From Carnegiea gigantea (taxonomy: Eukaryota > Streptophyta > Magnoliopsida > Caryophyllales > Cactaceae), in contig JAKOGI010000359.1 in the NCBI GenBank assembly GCA_029747015.1, positions 196,001 to 260,000 of the forward strand: 64,000 bases of DNA. Reading direction: 5' to 3'. The position numbers were made by a program, and so were the translations under genes. The first letter of the stretch is position 1. The number at the start of each line of letters is the position of its first letter. Shown in pieces: positions 1-12,400 of the stretch. The notes under the pieces are model-generated. The model was given only the letters and a program-made list of their open reading frames with translations, searched no databases and had not been told where the DNA came from.

Positions 1-720
1 TCTACATTTTCTCCTATATAAAGCCTCAAAACAGGGCCTTTTGATATTGGATTGGTAGCTATTGTTATAAGAAAATTATTATAAGAAAGCTCCACCAAAG
101 GTAAATCATCTTCCCACTTCCCTCGGAACTCTAATACACAAGCTCTTAACATGTCCTCTAGAATTTGATTCACTCTTTCAGTTTGCCCATCTGTCTCAGG
201 GTGATAAGAGCTTCTAAAGTTCAATTTGGTCCTAAAGGCTTTTTGAAGTGCTTACCAAAAATAGGCTTGGAATCTTTAATCCCTGTCTGATACTATGTTT
301 AAGAGAATCCCATGCAGGTTTTTCAACTCCCCAAGCACCCCTAATTGGCAGAAAATGGGCCAACTTGGTAGGTCGATCAACTATGACCCAGATAGCATTC
401 TTCTTCAAGGTAAAAAGGGGTAAACCCATAATGAAGTTCATTAAGATCAAATCTCACTTCCAAGTAGGAATTTCTAGGGGTTGCAGTTCACTCACGGGAT
501 GCTGATGCTCTGCTTTAACTTTCTGGCAGGTTAAACACTTGTTCGCGTATTCTGTAACCTCCTTCTTCATCTTATTCCACCAGAGGTATTGTCTTAAGTC
601 TCTGTACATCTTGGTGCCTCCTAGATGCACCGAGTTATGAGTATTGTGAGCCTCTTCTAGGATCTGTTTCCTTAATTCGTCATTTTAGGTACACATAGAC
701 GATTTTGGAATTGCAGGGTC
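1..720 (-). pseudogene. Integrase fragment of element A
   Basis: The minus strand encodes the N-terminal HHCC zinc-binding part at about 545-690 (H-N-T-H spacing, then CLTCQKV) followed by the DDE core. The core stretch KNAIWVIVDRPTKLAHFLP lies at about 340-410. The first catalytic aspartate is lost: the usual MDF reads MNF near 432. The ETDGQTERVN-equivalent region with the catalytic glutamate lies near 170-215. Integrase inserts the cDNA into the host genome. The GPY/F region and chromodomain would be to the left, outside the window. Several frameshifts break the frame. Confidence 0.85.
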
Positions 721-959
721 CCATCCTTATGCACTACAAACCCAACAGACCTCCCTTTCTCTAAATTTTTCTTTACTCTTTAGAGTTCAGAATCACTTTC
801 CTAGTTCATACGAACTTCCTCCACTATGAAAGGCTATAAAGTAAGTGCTGATAATTGAACATTTGCTTACCCATGAGACACTAGCTGAATTTCCAAGTTC
901 TCAAGCTCTCTCAAGAGACTCAATTGGGTAATGACCACAGTGTTTGAGCTATGTTGCAC

Positions 960-1500
960 TTTCCTACTCAGCGCATCTGCTATAACATTTGCTTTTCCTA
1001 GATGATATTGAATCTACAAATCATAGTGTTTAAATAACTCAAGCTAACACCGTTGTCTCAAATTGAGCTCCTTCTGGCTGAAGATGTACTTCAGATTTTG
1101 AAGCTCAGTATAGATCTTGCATGGTACCCCATCTAAGTAACGTCTATAAATTTTCAATGTAAAGACCACGACTGCTAACTCCAGGTCATGGGTAGGGTAA
1201 TTTTTCTCATAAGGCTTAAGCTATCGGGAGGCATAAGCTACTACTTTGTCTTCCTGCATAAGAACACGCACTAATCCGTTCTTTGAAGCATCACTATGGA
1301 TGGTACACTTCTTACCTTCCATTGATAGCGCTAGGATTGGGGCGGCATCTAATTACTGTCTTAACTTTGGGAAGGCTCTTTCACACTTCTCTGTCCACTC
1401 AAATCTATTCACTTTCTTCAACAGATTGGTTAGGGAGAAGCTATTTTTGAAAAGTCCTTGATGAACCTACGATAATAACATGCTGAACCCGGACAGCTTC
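960..1500 (-). pseudogene. RNase H domain of element A
   Basis: Minus-strand reading gives a degraded Ty3/gypsy RNase H between RT and integrase, homologous to the better preserved copy at 17661-17909. Recognisable blocks include the stretch around the motif [10 protein letters not shown] near 1190-1215 and the VADALS-like end near 960-990. RNase H removes the RNA template during reverse transcription. The reading frame contains several stops, many explainable as C-to-T changes on one strand. Confidence 0.75.
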
Positions 1501-2260
1501 TGATCTCAGTTACGTTAGTAGCCCTTGACTAATCCGTGATTTCCTTCACCTTCTGGGGGTCAACTTTGATTCCTTGTTTTGTAACCACATGTCCTAAGAA
1601 TACCATCTCTTCCAACTGAAATTCACACTTCTTTAAGTTGCCATAAAGTTGATACTTCGTTAGGGTTTTTAACACCATTCGTAAATGATCAGCATGTTCC
1701 TCCCTGTCATTAGAATAGATAACGATGTCATCTACGAACACCACTACAAACTTATCCAGATAAGGTTTGAAGACCCTGTTCATAAGATCAATGAAAGCTA
1801 CGGGGGCATTTGTGCGGCCAAACGGCACTATTGTAAACTCATAATGACCATATCCGGTCCTAAATGCTATCTTGGGCATGTCTTCAGGTTTAATCCTAAG
1901 TTGATGGTGCCCTGACCTCAAATCAATCTTAGAGAAGAGTCTTGCTCCCTATAGTTGATCAAACAAATCATCTATTCATGGCAAAGGGTATTTGGTTTTG
2001 ATGGTGATCTTATTCAACTCCCTGTAGTCAATACATAACCTTAAGGTTCTATGCTTTTTCTTTATGAATAACACTGGGGCACCCTATGGTGACACACTTG
2101 GCCTGATAAAGCCCTTCTCTAATAGCTCATCTAACTGAATGTTCAATTCCTTAAGCTCAGTTAGGGCCATACGATATGGGGCTTTAGAGATAGGTTGGGC
2201 ACCAGGGATTAATTCAATTCTAAAATCAATTTCCCTCTGCAGGGGTAGTCCTGGTAACTC
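1500..2260 (-). pseudogene. Reverse transcriptase of element A
   Basis: The 130-codon open stretch at 1529-1921 is clear Ty3/gypsy RT. It contains [16 protein letters not shown] and the catalytic FVDD within [12 protein letters not shown], then FLGHVV and the IKVDPQKV thumb motif. The upstream finger region continues to about 2260, with KKK near 2060 and a polymerase N-terminus preceded by the FPEELPGLP boundary. RT copies the RNA genome into cDNA. Stops at about 1925-2000 and 2090 interrupt it. Among the RT copies in this window its catalytic box is one of the better kept. Confidence 0.9.
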
Positions 2261-2299
2261 TTCAGGAAAAACATCTTCAAATTCGTAAACTACAGGAAT

Positions 2300-2990
2300 A
2301 TTTCCTGCCTTCTATTCTTTTGTTTAGGTGTCAATAGTATAACACCAATATCCAATACGCCCTTGACATAATAGCTTACTTGATTTCATAGCAGAAATCA
2401 AGGAATAAGATTTTTCCTCTCTCTGTCTACAGAAACATACTTCTCTCCCGTTTTTATCCTTTGAAATAACCTTAAGATCTTCATAGTCAATCTTAGCTCT
2501 ATAAGTGTGCGACCAATTCACTTCCCAAATGATATCAAAATCAAACAAATCAAATTGAATCAAATTCACAGGGAAGGTGATTCCACCAATGGCAATGGGA
2601 ACAAGTTTGTAAGTGATGGGGCACTGAATCACAAAATCATTAGGTAGCTTGATCCTATAATTGGTTTCTGTCCTTTTATCCTTAAGGTTCAATTGCATGG
2701 CAGATCAGATTGATATAAATGAATGAGTAGCACTTGAATCAAATAATACACAAAATGGCTTTGAATTTAAAAAGAGAGTTCCAGTGACTACCATAACAGA
2801 GGTGGCAGCTTCCTTCTTGCTCATTACATAAGCTCGTCCTACTGCGATAGGCCTTGGTGGTGGGGTGCCTGGCTGAGGTGGGGCCAAGGGTTTTGCTGCA
2901 CCCTTATCCACTGCCTTTAGTCTTCGTGGGTAGGTAGCAATGAGGTGTTCCGGGCTTGCACACCACATGCATTTGTTGGTTTCTGCTCGG
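2300..2990 (-). pseudogene. Aspartic protease and second zinc knuckle of element A
   Basis: Minus-strand 2705-2968 encodes a degraded CCHC knuckle (CASPEHLIATY, last Cys changed to Tyr), a proline-rich linker, and the protease active-site region FCVLFDSSATHSFIS. The catalytic DSG triad reads DSS. The second half of the protease, with FDIIWEVNW in place of the usual FDIILGMNW, lies at 2324-2698. The protease matures Gag-Pol. Gag and protease appear to be one continuous frame in this family. Confidence 0.88.
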
Positions 2991-3901
2991 TATTCAGGGA
3001 TGGTGTGATTTATTCTTCCGCATTTCCCACAGGGCCCTACTTAGCCTACAGGATAGATCTTAGGAGAGCAGGAGAAGGTTTCTTTGGGTTCACACTCTCG
3101 CTCGGAGTTCCTCGCTCAAACCCTATTCTCTTTTGGTTGATTGGGTTTAGGGCTCTCAATTCGGTCTTCACTCGCTCCACTTCCACAGCTCGCTTATATA
3201 GCTCTTGGTAAGTCAAGATTGGTTGCCTAGCTAACTAATTTCAAATGTAGAAGGCCAAACCCTCTTTAAACCTTCTCATCTTTAACCTTTCAGCCGACAC
3301 ATATTCAAGGAAAAACTTGGATAATTCTATGAACTTACTGGCTTACTGCATCATAGTGATGTTGCCACTCATCTTTAGCTCCATACACTCTTTCTCCTTT
3401 TGCCTTTGGACCACAATTGGGTAAAAATTTTCCCTCAACTCAACCAGGAATTTACTCCAGGTGAATTCAGGCCCTACGAGCCTACCCTTAATAGTGTTCC
3501 ACCAAATATCAACTTCACCGGTCAAATAATATGTCCCAATGTTTACTTTCTTTTCTCCGGGCACCTCTACCACTATAAAGATTTTCTCCATTCCCCTTAC
3601 CCATTCCTCCAATACTACTGGATCATAATTTCCATCATACATTTTAGGGTTGCGTCGTGCTACCCTATCTGCTATTTTATCATCTTTAAAAGGGGTTTCA
3701 GTAGGTATTTCGGGAATCCGCTTCATCAATTCAGCTACTAACGCCAGCCAATAGTTTGGGTCCCCAATGCTGTTAGCTAACTCAAGAGGAGTTGGTGGCA
3801 TTTGGCCAAAATTTGGTAGCACATGATGTAAGGCTTGCTCGCCCGATCCCTGGCCATGATCCGAGTTATCCTCTCGCGTTGTTTTACACTAACTCAGACA
3901 T
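2960..3901 (-). pseudogene. gag (capsid) of element A
   Basis: The homologous start codon is at 3901 (minus), but the sixth codon is TAA, exactly as in element D. The best open stretch is 3343-3822, with GDPNYWLALVAELMKRIPE, then VLEEWVRGMEKIF and the retrotransposon-gag signature DIWWNTIKGRLVGPEFTW. A basic linker and the first zinc knuckle follow at about 2960-3050. Gag forms the virus-like particle and binds RNA. Confidence 0.88.
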
Positions 3902-4329
3902 TCTAATCATACATTAAATGAAACAATTCAATCACTAGAATAGCCAAACATGTAAGAGAAGCATGCCCAATAAATACATTTAATATGGCTCAAATGTTAT
4001 TTAAAATAAAACCCAAAGCTTCATTATATCATTTCATAACAGCTTATTTACACACATAGCTGCCTGTTTATATACATAATCAATTAAATATAACACATCT
4101 AGCTGACTAAGTAAGATCATCTTGGCTCCTACCTAAAACACTAAGTGCCCCTTAGCCCTTAAGTCCATCACATGCCCAAAAAGAAATAGCCCACGTCATC
4201 GCGGTCGGAAGGATTTGACTAACTATGTAAAATGTTATATGCTACACAAAATGCAACTACCGAATCTGACTATACTATGTACATGCGAGGCTCAAAATGT
4301 GACCTACTCAAATCCACACCTGAAACAAC
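3902..4329 (-). other. Spacer between extra ORF and gag, element A
   Basis: About 430 bp without a coding signal separates the stop of the extra ORF from the gag start. Homologous spacers occur in B, D and J with the same length, and all contain the TATA-like box annotated separately. Confidence 0.6.
4060..4076 (-). promoter_or_regulatory. Conserved TATA-like box upstream of gag, element A
   Basis: The minus strand reads TGTATATAAACAGGCAG, 159 bp before the gag start codon. The same box lies at 14921-14937, 32632-32648 and 57673-57689. It could be an internal promoter element; the terminal AG could alternatively be a splice acceptor. Confidence 0.4.
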
Positions 4330-5071
4330 CTAATGATCCCTAGAAGGATCACAATCTAGTTCGGACTCATCCTCTTCTTCCTCGCTGAGTAGGAGCTGCT
4401 GTCTAATACTCCTAGCTCTACCTCGTCGATCTACTGATCGACCTGTTGCTCTCCTACTCCCTTATCGACCTCTTGATCCTTCTGGTTCTCCCCTACTATA
4501 TCGTCAATGTCATGATCCTTCTCTGGATCGTCCTCTTCCTCTAGATGGCCCTTGAAACCCTCCATGGGCTCGTTGTCAAAACTAACTACCACGATCTTCG
4601 GTGTATCGGGGAGGTCCACCACCACCTGAGCCTCCCCAGGACTGTCGGGCATCTGTGCAGATACCCGATACAGGCGAAGAGGGTGGTCCCTCTATTAGTA
4701 CAGGTGGTGTAGGCCGGGGAAGTGCTTGGTGTAATGGGAAAACGTGCTAAAGAGTCTCCATAGTAATCCCCTTCTGCTAGAACTCCTCCCACAACATCAA
4801 CTCCAAAGTGATGGCAGCTCAAGCCCCCTAGACCTGGAACCTGGGTCCTTCCCAACCTGCGTTCCCCGTCATCATGAAATGATGACAATGGAGTCTGAAC
4901 TCTATCCGTGGATCAACCGTGGGTAAGGACCATAACAATCTGTATGCACGGACCGTGGTTTTGTGAAACTCAGAAAAAGGGTCCTACGCATGAGTTATCA
5001 TACTAGCGTGTAATAGTGAAATGTGAGCCGCCACAGACAGGCCAGGCATCATATTAACTTTGTAAAGATCC
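4330..5071 (-). pseudogene. Extra ORF upstream of gag, element A copy
   Basis: This is the minus-strand homologue of the ORFs at 13949, 31625 and 56691. The start region reads AGTGG where other copies have GATGG, so the ATG is lost. Recognisable blocks are VNMMPG, the FRLHCHHFMMTGN region near 4870-4890, GITMETL near 4755, and the acidic tail from MPDSPGEAQVVVDLPDTP (about 4600-4652) through EEEDDPEKD. A frameshift lies near 4660. The stop at 4330-4332 follows the shared DPSRD ending. I recognise no known domain; there is no signal peptide or membrane segment. Confidence 0.7.
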
Positions 5072-5271
5072 ACTTAGCAAGGAAAATACAAATGAGAGGC
5101 ATGTAAAAGATCAGCAATATACGTTTCTAATATCACAAGTGTGCTTCTAACATCATAAGTCTCTAATAGTATATGATATTCCTTACTAATAACCCTTCTC
5201 ACCCTCTTATATCTAAGCTCCATACTCCGCATCCCATCAGGAAAATCAAAACCTGGCTCTGATACCAAATA
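5072..5271 (-). other. Untranslated leader and PBS of element A
   Basis: This is the leader between the LTR and the extra ORF. The PBS is at 5255-5267 (minus strand TGGTATCAGAGCC, complementary to the 3' end of plant initiator tRNA-Met), four bases from the LTR end. A pyrimidine-rich tract, TTTTCCTTGCTAA, directly precedes the extra ORF. Confidence 0.85.
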
Positions 5272-7174
5272 TGTAACACCCCAAATGCACATAATTCACT
5301 GTTTGCTTTCTCTTCATTAGATTCACTAATTAGAAGTATTATCTCAAATGATAAGGGCATGATCGCCATCCAAAAAGGACAAGGCTTTGCTATAAATGAT
5401 AAATATAGCAACGCTAAACAACGTTTACCATCACAAGCCATTCACGCAATCACAACCCATCAAACCATCTATGAATAGTTCTAACGGCAAACCATTCAAC
5501 TATTCCATGGTTTGCACCAAAATATGGTAATTCTTGTAGAGTATACAATTTCAACATCAAAACATTTTATAATATAGTGCTAAAAGTATCTTAACACTAA
5601 TACACCACCATTTCATTCAAACTTCCTTACTCACTTATCACCTTCAATTGTCCTGCCAACCTAAGGACGATTCACTGAACATTTGTCTAAAATAAAACAT
5701 GGAAACATTTCGCACTGTGAGCCGAAGCTCAGCACGTGCATTATTGTATTATTAAACGTTCATGAAAGAACTGGTTGAGCCCAGATTGCAATTCATATTA
5801 ACTTAAAAATAGGGAATGGGATGAACATAGAACTGCATTGGTAATTATTATCTGATAGCGAACCCCAAGTAACTGTTACGATATACGGATAGGTGTTCAC
5901 CTGCCAAGCCGATCAGGGGACCAGACCTGAAGCTGCTTGGGTAACTAAAGGTCAATGCCCTATAACTGATAACTGATGGGGTCAATTATTATATGATAAA
6001 GCACTAATTAAACTAATTTATTGATGTACTTATAAAAACATTATCATTTTGATAAATACGTGCTGGTTTCTAAAGATACAGACAATAAACGTACCTTGGA
6101 CTTTTAGTAAAATATCACTGAGTATGATTATTCACAAAAGGGGAGGAAATGATAGATTAGGTCCTGATTCTATACAAAAATATCATTATAGGGACATATA
6201 GTTAGCGAACGTATTTATTCTCATAGTTAATACTTTAGTAAAAGAAAAAGTAAAGTGTAATAGGGGCTGAAGTAAATGACTCGCAACCTAATCTCTCGAC
6301 CTCCCCTAATTCCTCAACATAGAGAGCTTAAGACATCCCAAAAAACTTTCATTTAGAACAAAAAACATTATTCCCATGATAGGGTTCCCAAAATAGGGCT
6401 CGAACACAAGTGTGCTGGTTTTGGTCTAACCTGTGCAATTCTAGCAAAACAGGCATAACATTTCCCACAGAACTTAGAATAAGGAAATTCAAAAGGCATT
6501 TAAAAGCTAACTCACTGACCTATCCACCCACCAAAAATCATAATTTTTGGTTGGGTCAATCATTACCAGTTTATTAGCAAAGCCTGCCCTGTTTTCTGCC
6601 ATTTCCCAGCCCCACTGTCATTACTCTTTTCTTTGTTTTCACCTAAATCCCTATCCAAAATCACTCCTTAAAATCATGTAACAAAGATTTGGTCCTTCAT
6701 GTCACCATACTAAGCTATAATATTCAATTTCACTCCGTAATCTTATCCATCGAATTTTCAATTCTTCATTTTCTTAAACTCTCACCAGATACACCCCTAA
6801 ACTTATTTAGTTGTATAAATGAGTAAAATGATCCTTTACAATCAATTAGAGAATTTCCATAATCCACCCTTTCTTAAGAATCACACCACATCAGTTTTTT
6901 TTCAAGTCAAAGAACATATCCAAGATTCATTTTGCATCAAAATATAATTAATCAACATGCTTAATGCCAAAATAATTCAAATCATGCATTAATTGCCAAA
7001 ACCCTAAGTTGTAATCAACTTATTTCCTCTTCATCTCATCCAAGATCACCAAAAACACTCTCACAAACATTATTAAAGATTAAAACACTAAATCAAATAC
7101 AAATAAGCCAAGAAAAACATATGTCCTACCTTAAGCTTACATGATCATGAATAACCCTAAACCCTAGCATGCTC
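5272..7174 (-). repeat. 5' LTR of element A, truncated
   Basis: The LTR 3' end (minus ...GGGGTGTTACA) is at 5272, next to the PBS. The sequence parallels LTR C (23712-26413) through the AACCCTAGCATG block near 7160-7170, then stops abruptly. The promoter-proximal third of the LTR is missing, including the AACCATGGTT palindrome and donor-like site. A GAGCCGAAGCTC hairpin is at 5719-5730. Confidence 0.85.
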
Positions 7175-7557
7175 CCGAATCTTTCTTATTATTTACACGG
7201 TTTCCTGGGTCATTTTGGGACCAATGATCAATGCCTCATCCAAATCACTCCAACAAAGTGGGGTTCTACATTTTCTTCGTATAAAGCCTCAAACAGGGCC
7301 TTTTGATAGTGGATTGGTTGTTATAAGAAAACTCCACCAAGGGTAAATCGTCTTCCCGCTTCCCTTGGAACTCTAATACACAAGCTCTTAACATGTGCTC
7401 TAGAGTTTGATTCACTCTTTCAGTTTTCCTATCTGTCTCAGGGTGATAAGAGCTACTAAAGTTCAATATGGTCCTAATTGAAGTACTTGTCAAAAATGGG
7501 CATGGAATGTTTGATCCTTGTCTGATACTATGTCTAAGGGAGTCCTATGTAGGCAGA
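7175..7557 (-). pseudogene. Integrase fragment of element C, left of the B insertion
   Basis: Minus-strand integrase covers the catalytic-glutamate region and the linker after it: ILNFSSSYHPETDRKTERVNQ, then FQGKREDDLPLVEFSYNN. It is homologous to 18800-19130 in B. It is cut on the right by element B's 5' LTR and resumes at 22224 with the next upstream part of the integrase. On the left it is fused to element A's LTR. Confidence 0.85.
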
Positions 7558-7562
7558 CTATC
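7558..7562. other. Target-site duplication of element B, left copy
   Basis: CTATC directly precedes the LTR; CTACC follows the 3' LTR at 22219-22223. Four of five bases match, consistent with one later mutation. Confidence 0.7.
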
Positions 7563-8219
7563 TATAATAGCCCAATCCTAAAATTATTTAATTATGTTTA
7601 TTTATTTAATTACCTCATGTTCATAATTTTTTTCTCATATTCATTTATTTCATTTATTCACCCCGATAAAAAAAATTTACTTGGGCCCTCACTTAGCAAT
7701 TTGAATTTTAATTGTTTATTTAATTGATTAATGAAAACTTTGGAAGAATTGATAGTAGGCCCTAACAAGTTTAATCTAGGTAATTTATTTTGTTTTCCGT
7801 AACATTACAAAGATTTAATTTTTAGTTTCGTAAAAACGTTATCGTTACAAGACGTTTTATTCCGGAACCTAACTTATTTCGGCCGTTTTGAAGCCCAACA
7901 AGTTGGCATTAACCTAACTAGTTACCATGATTAAGTTTAACCATGGTTAGTCCAAAAACATATCATTCTCTAGTTAAAAACTCAGCCAAATCAGTTGATT
8001 AGTCAAAAAACAAACAACTCAATCCAAAACACTTTCTCTCTCGCTTTTCACTCTCCTCACGGCAGCAGCAAGTCCAGCCAGTTTTGACTGATTTTCGACT
8101 AGTTTTTTGGCCAGCTTCGGTGATCTCTGACCCCGCTAACATCCTAATACCTCTACCTACCATCGTCCTTCATCAAAGCCACTAAACCTCAACTCCATCT
8201 CTACTTATTTTCAATCAAA

Positions 8220-8225
8220 GTGAGT
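8220..8225 (+). promoter_or_regulatory. Candidate 5' splice donor in LTR of element B
   Basis: AAA/GTGAGTGA follows a CT-rich, leader-like stretch and precedes T-rich sequence, as at plant introns. The site is kept in the LTRs at 20330, 29469, 38026, 54589 (plus), 25756 (minus), and as GTAAGT at 49607 (plus) and 60340 (minus). Confidence 0.45.
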
Positions 8226-9402
8226 GATCTTAAAACTTGATCTTGTTGGTTTTGCTTTTTATTTTAGTTTTGATTCTTGTTTTGATGTTTGTGATCTTTG
8301 ACCATGTTGTTTTGATAATAAATAAGAGTTATTTTGGTGTTGATCATGGTGGAGTTGAGGTTGGATCATGCTAGGGTTAGGGTTGATGTGAATCATGCAA
8401 GCTTGATGTTAAAGTGTTGGATTTTGATTGTTTTATCTTTAATTAGATCATTTTCTAATCTATTGGTGTTTATGATGATGTTTTTGGTGATTTCAAGTGA
8501 GTTGGAGTGAGTTCAAGTTGGGCATGAATTGGAATTTTGGCAAATAATGTATGGGTTGGATTAATCTAGCTTTAAGCTTGGTTTATGTGTGTATTTGATT
8601 GAAAAGTGATCTCTATTGAATATGATTATAAAGCGAATTTGGGGGTGGTGATTTTATATGCTGTGGTCATGGACCAAAGCTTGTTTTCATGCTTTTAAGG
8701 AATGGTTTAAGTTAAGGATTTGTGTAAAAAAGAGGGGGAAGACTAAAACAGTGAGGGCTAGAAATATCTGAAAAACAGAACAGAGTTCACGATTAAACTG
8801 GTAATGCTCGGCCCATTGGAAAATTATGATTTTTGGTGGTTAGATAGTTTAGCGTGTTAACTTTCAAATGCCTTTTGATCCACCTTAATCTGAGGTCTGT
8901 GGAAAATGTTATGGGCATTTTACCAAAACTGCGCAGAATGGACCAAAACTGATATACTTGTGTTCTAGCCTCATTTTGGGGATTCTATTGTGAGAATCAA
9001 GCTTGATGTTCTAATTTAGGACTTCTTAAGCTTTCTATATTGGGGTTTTGACTCTCAATCAGAGGTCAGATGATTAGGTTATGAGTCATTCTTTCTAAGC
9101 CGTTGTTTTGCTTTTACTTCTCTTCTACCAAATTATTAGCTATGAATTAATATTTTTTCTAATTATATGTTCCTACAATGATAATTTTGTCCAGAATCAA
9201 GACCTAATCCATCATTCTTTCGACTTTTATACATAACATTATTCAGTGAGCTTACATTTAAGAATTCCAGGTACGTTCATTATCTGTATCTTTAGAAATA
9301 AGCACGTATTTATTAAAATTATAATATTTTGGTAAGTACATCAATGAATTAGTTTAATCAGTGATTTATCACATAATTAGTGAACCTATTAGTTATCGAT
9401 TA

Positions 9403-9407
9403 CAGGG
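9403..9407. other. Target-site duplication of solo LTR M
   Basis: CAGGG occurs here and again at 13037-13041, directly flanking TGTAACACCC...GGGTGTTACA. The uninterrupted site is visible in the 3' LTR of B near 21517. Confidence 0.9.
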
Positions 9408-12400
9408 TGTAACACCCCCAACCCTAAGGCTAGAAGTGTTAGCATTTGTCTTTAAATCCTGGGACGAAACGGACAGAGTTTCCCCTGAAAACTGATCGTT
9501 TCCCAGGCTTAAAGCCTTACATTGAATTCCCTGCAATTAAACGCAATAATAAAATCAACTCAACGGCTACCCACCGGAGTTCACGGCTCTACGGGCCACC
9601 CGCCCGGAGCATATCAACCAGCGCAGTTCAATACTAAAATGATGGTACAACTCCACGGACCACACGTCCGGGTATTGGGGTTACATTCCAATTATAAACA
9701 ACCATACTGAGCGACTCGACATGATATGCAACACATGCACACGAGGACTTAAATTACATAGAAATGAACGGTTACATTATACTACATTTCGCAGCTCACA
9801 TGCAGGCACGTCGCTTTACTTCCTAGGACAGCAATAACTCCATTTCGGCTTACTTGGGCCGACCTTTACTGGCTAATTCAGAAACCTGGGGGCACAATAA
9901 CAGATGGAAGTGAGCGATAAACGCGCAATGGATAACCCCCCCTCTAGCAAAATATTATCAAGACAACCATAACTTACAACCGTCGTTCGTAGGTTCTCCG
10001 TTTTAAAGAGTTCTCCCCAGAATAGCTGTGCCCAATGAACTTACCAAAAGAAACTCATGTGAACTCATAAACTCAATGAAAAGAAAGGGGTTTAACCCAT
10101 AAGCACCACTTGCTGGGATTTCTGTTGTGCAAACCTTTATGTTACTCAACAATAGCTAAAACTTAATACGTAATGCTCAGCGCATTACAGCTTATTCCAG
10201 TTCATATAATTTATGCCGTATACAATAATTAAACTTCATTGAAGATGCTGTCAGGCAATAGGCGTTATGAGCTTAGCAATTACATTAGAGCAACCAAAAT
10301 GTTCAATGCGAGACAACCTCTACGCTGAGGACTTTACTATACTATTCAGTAGCCGGTCAAGTACATGAATAGGTGTATGTGAGAAAACATGGAAACTATT
10401 TACTAATAAGGTAGCACAATAACCTTCGAACTTCACGTTCGTGTTTCTTAAAAGTGATACATTTTATAAACCTTCATAGGATCTGAGAGTCTCCTTTGCC
10501 CTTGGGTCGCTACTAATTGACGAGGTTTTGCAACGTATGGTTTTAATTCTACTGCCTATTGGCAGAGCTATAGGATCTGTGGACGTTAAACTTTCTATCT
10601 ATTGTTAGAGGTATAACCCAATGGACTTGAGTCTCCTGTCTACCAGTAGAACTAGGAAACATTGAGTTTTGAAGCTTCTACTTAATGGCAGAGCTATGAA
10701 AACATTGAGCTTTGATGCCTGCCTATTGGCAGAGCTATGAAAACATTGAGCTTTGGTGCCTGCCTATTAGCAGAGCTATGAAAACATTGAGCTTTTGGTG
10801 CCTGCCTATTGGCAGAGCTATGAAAACATTGAGCTTTGGTGCCTGCCTATTGGCAGAGCTATGAAATCATTGAGCTTTTGGTGCCTGCCTATTGGCAGAG
10901 CTATGAAAACATTGAGCTTTTGGTGCCTGCCGAGCTATGAAATCATTGAGCTTTTGGTGCCTGCCTACTGGTGGGACAATGAAACTCAAGTGGGAGGCTC
11001 ACATAGCACGTTAATTCAATAGATAAAGCAATTCCCACACTCACTTCGCAATCTATACGATTCCAGGATTCAATCATTTAATTCATCATTGACATCCATA
11101 CCCTCATCATTTCTAAATAGTCAATATAAACCATATATGTATAGATTCAATAAGCTTCTGTTCAGTTTACTTCACAATTTCCTCTATTTGAATTATAAAC
11201 ATTCCTATGCATTTAAATGATAGCAATCATATAAACACATCTATATTCGCTAACGATAATAATTGATAATCAATAACTTGCTATGATTGATAATTAATTT
11301 TTTTTTGCATAATCGATCAGCTGTGTACATACTTGCTAAACTTCATATGATCGATAAACTATATCTGGTCACTAAACTGCCCTTACCTGAGCAAACAGCA
11401 CCATTCAGCGGTGCGTTACAACAAGCGTACATATAGCCACATGTGTCCATAAACGACAACACTTTATTCAATAAATCAAACATAATTTGATTCTAAACAT
11501 ATACAATGCATTTCGAAGTAACTTTCCTAAGCATGAATGTACTAAAAAGAGGTTCGAATGAAAACTAAACATATTTTAATAGCTTTGCATTTCATTCGTG
11601 TACATGCATTAGCTAGTTTAACTCGAATCGAACCTAAACACGTTTATATAACTTCGAAATGAATTCCTTTAACCTGCATTAGCTAATCTACTTGATTCGA
11701 AGCTAAAGACCTTTCATTAACCTCGAAATTAGCTCATTTGCATGCATTGGTTAATTAACTCGAATGGAAGCGATACACGTTAAAAAGGACTTCGCTTTTA
11801 ATCCTTTAAATAACTTGAATTGATGTTAAACACGTTAAACTAATTTCGTTTTTAATTCTTTTTCATGCATGAACTAATTAACTTGAATCGATGCTAAACA
11901 CGTTGACCTAACTTCGAATTAACATATCAAGCATGATTTACATTCATTGATTCGAATCGACGCTAAACACAGTTAAATTACTAAATCAATGGGTCGTTGT
12001 AAAATCGAATAATTCTCATATAACCGATTATAATTCGATAACTATATATATACAATCGAATGCATTTCACATAATCGATAAACGAAATATATAATGGATA
12101 ACTTGTTCAATGCGTCCAATATGTATACTAGGCATAAATTATCAGTTCCAATTCAAACCGAATAAACTATAATCAATAAACTTGCATCGAATTTAAAGAT
12201 AACTAGGAGGAAGAGGAAACCCACCTCGTTTCAAACGTAGGGACCTGTAAAAGGGGTTGAATTCGATGCAGAATTCGGACTCCCGAAGCCCGAACCCACC
12301 ATGGCCACACTCGATCAAGCCCTGGTTCGAAGCCCAGAAACCCTAGCTTTCGGATCCTTACTTCGCGTAGCTCCCACTGGTCACCGGGCTCGAGCCACCG

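Larger units (their letters stand above)
1..7174 (-). mobile_element. Element A: partial Ty3/gypsy chromovirus, 5' LTR to integrase
   Basis: Read on the minus strand, the order is LTR end, PBS, extra ORF, gag, protease, RT, RNase H and integrase, leaving the window at position 1 inside the integrase. The 5' LTR is missing its first part: the LTR match stops near 7174, where integrase sequence of element C begins. The 3' LTR would lie beyond the left edge. Stops and frameshifts occur in every domain, so the copy is inactive. It belongs to the same family as B, C, D, J and F by LTR ends, extra ORF and protein sequence. Confidence 0.9.

Noticed and set aside
10677..10975. Tandem units considered as a CRISPR array
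   Set aside because: Units are adjacent without unique spacers, and the context is a plant LTR.
10795..11022. 75-codon ORF with repeated CLPIGRAMK units
   Set aside because: It is produced by the 42-bp tandem repeat in solo LTR M and has no start context or homologue.
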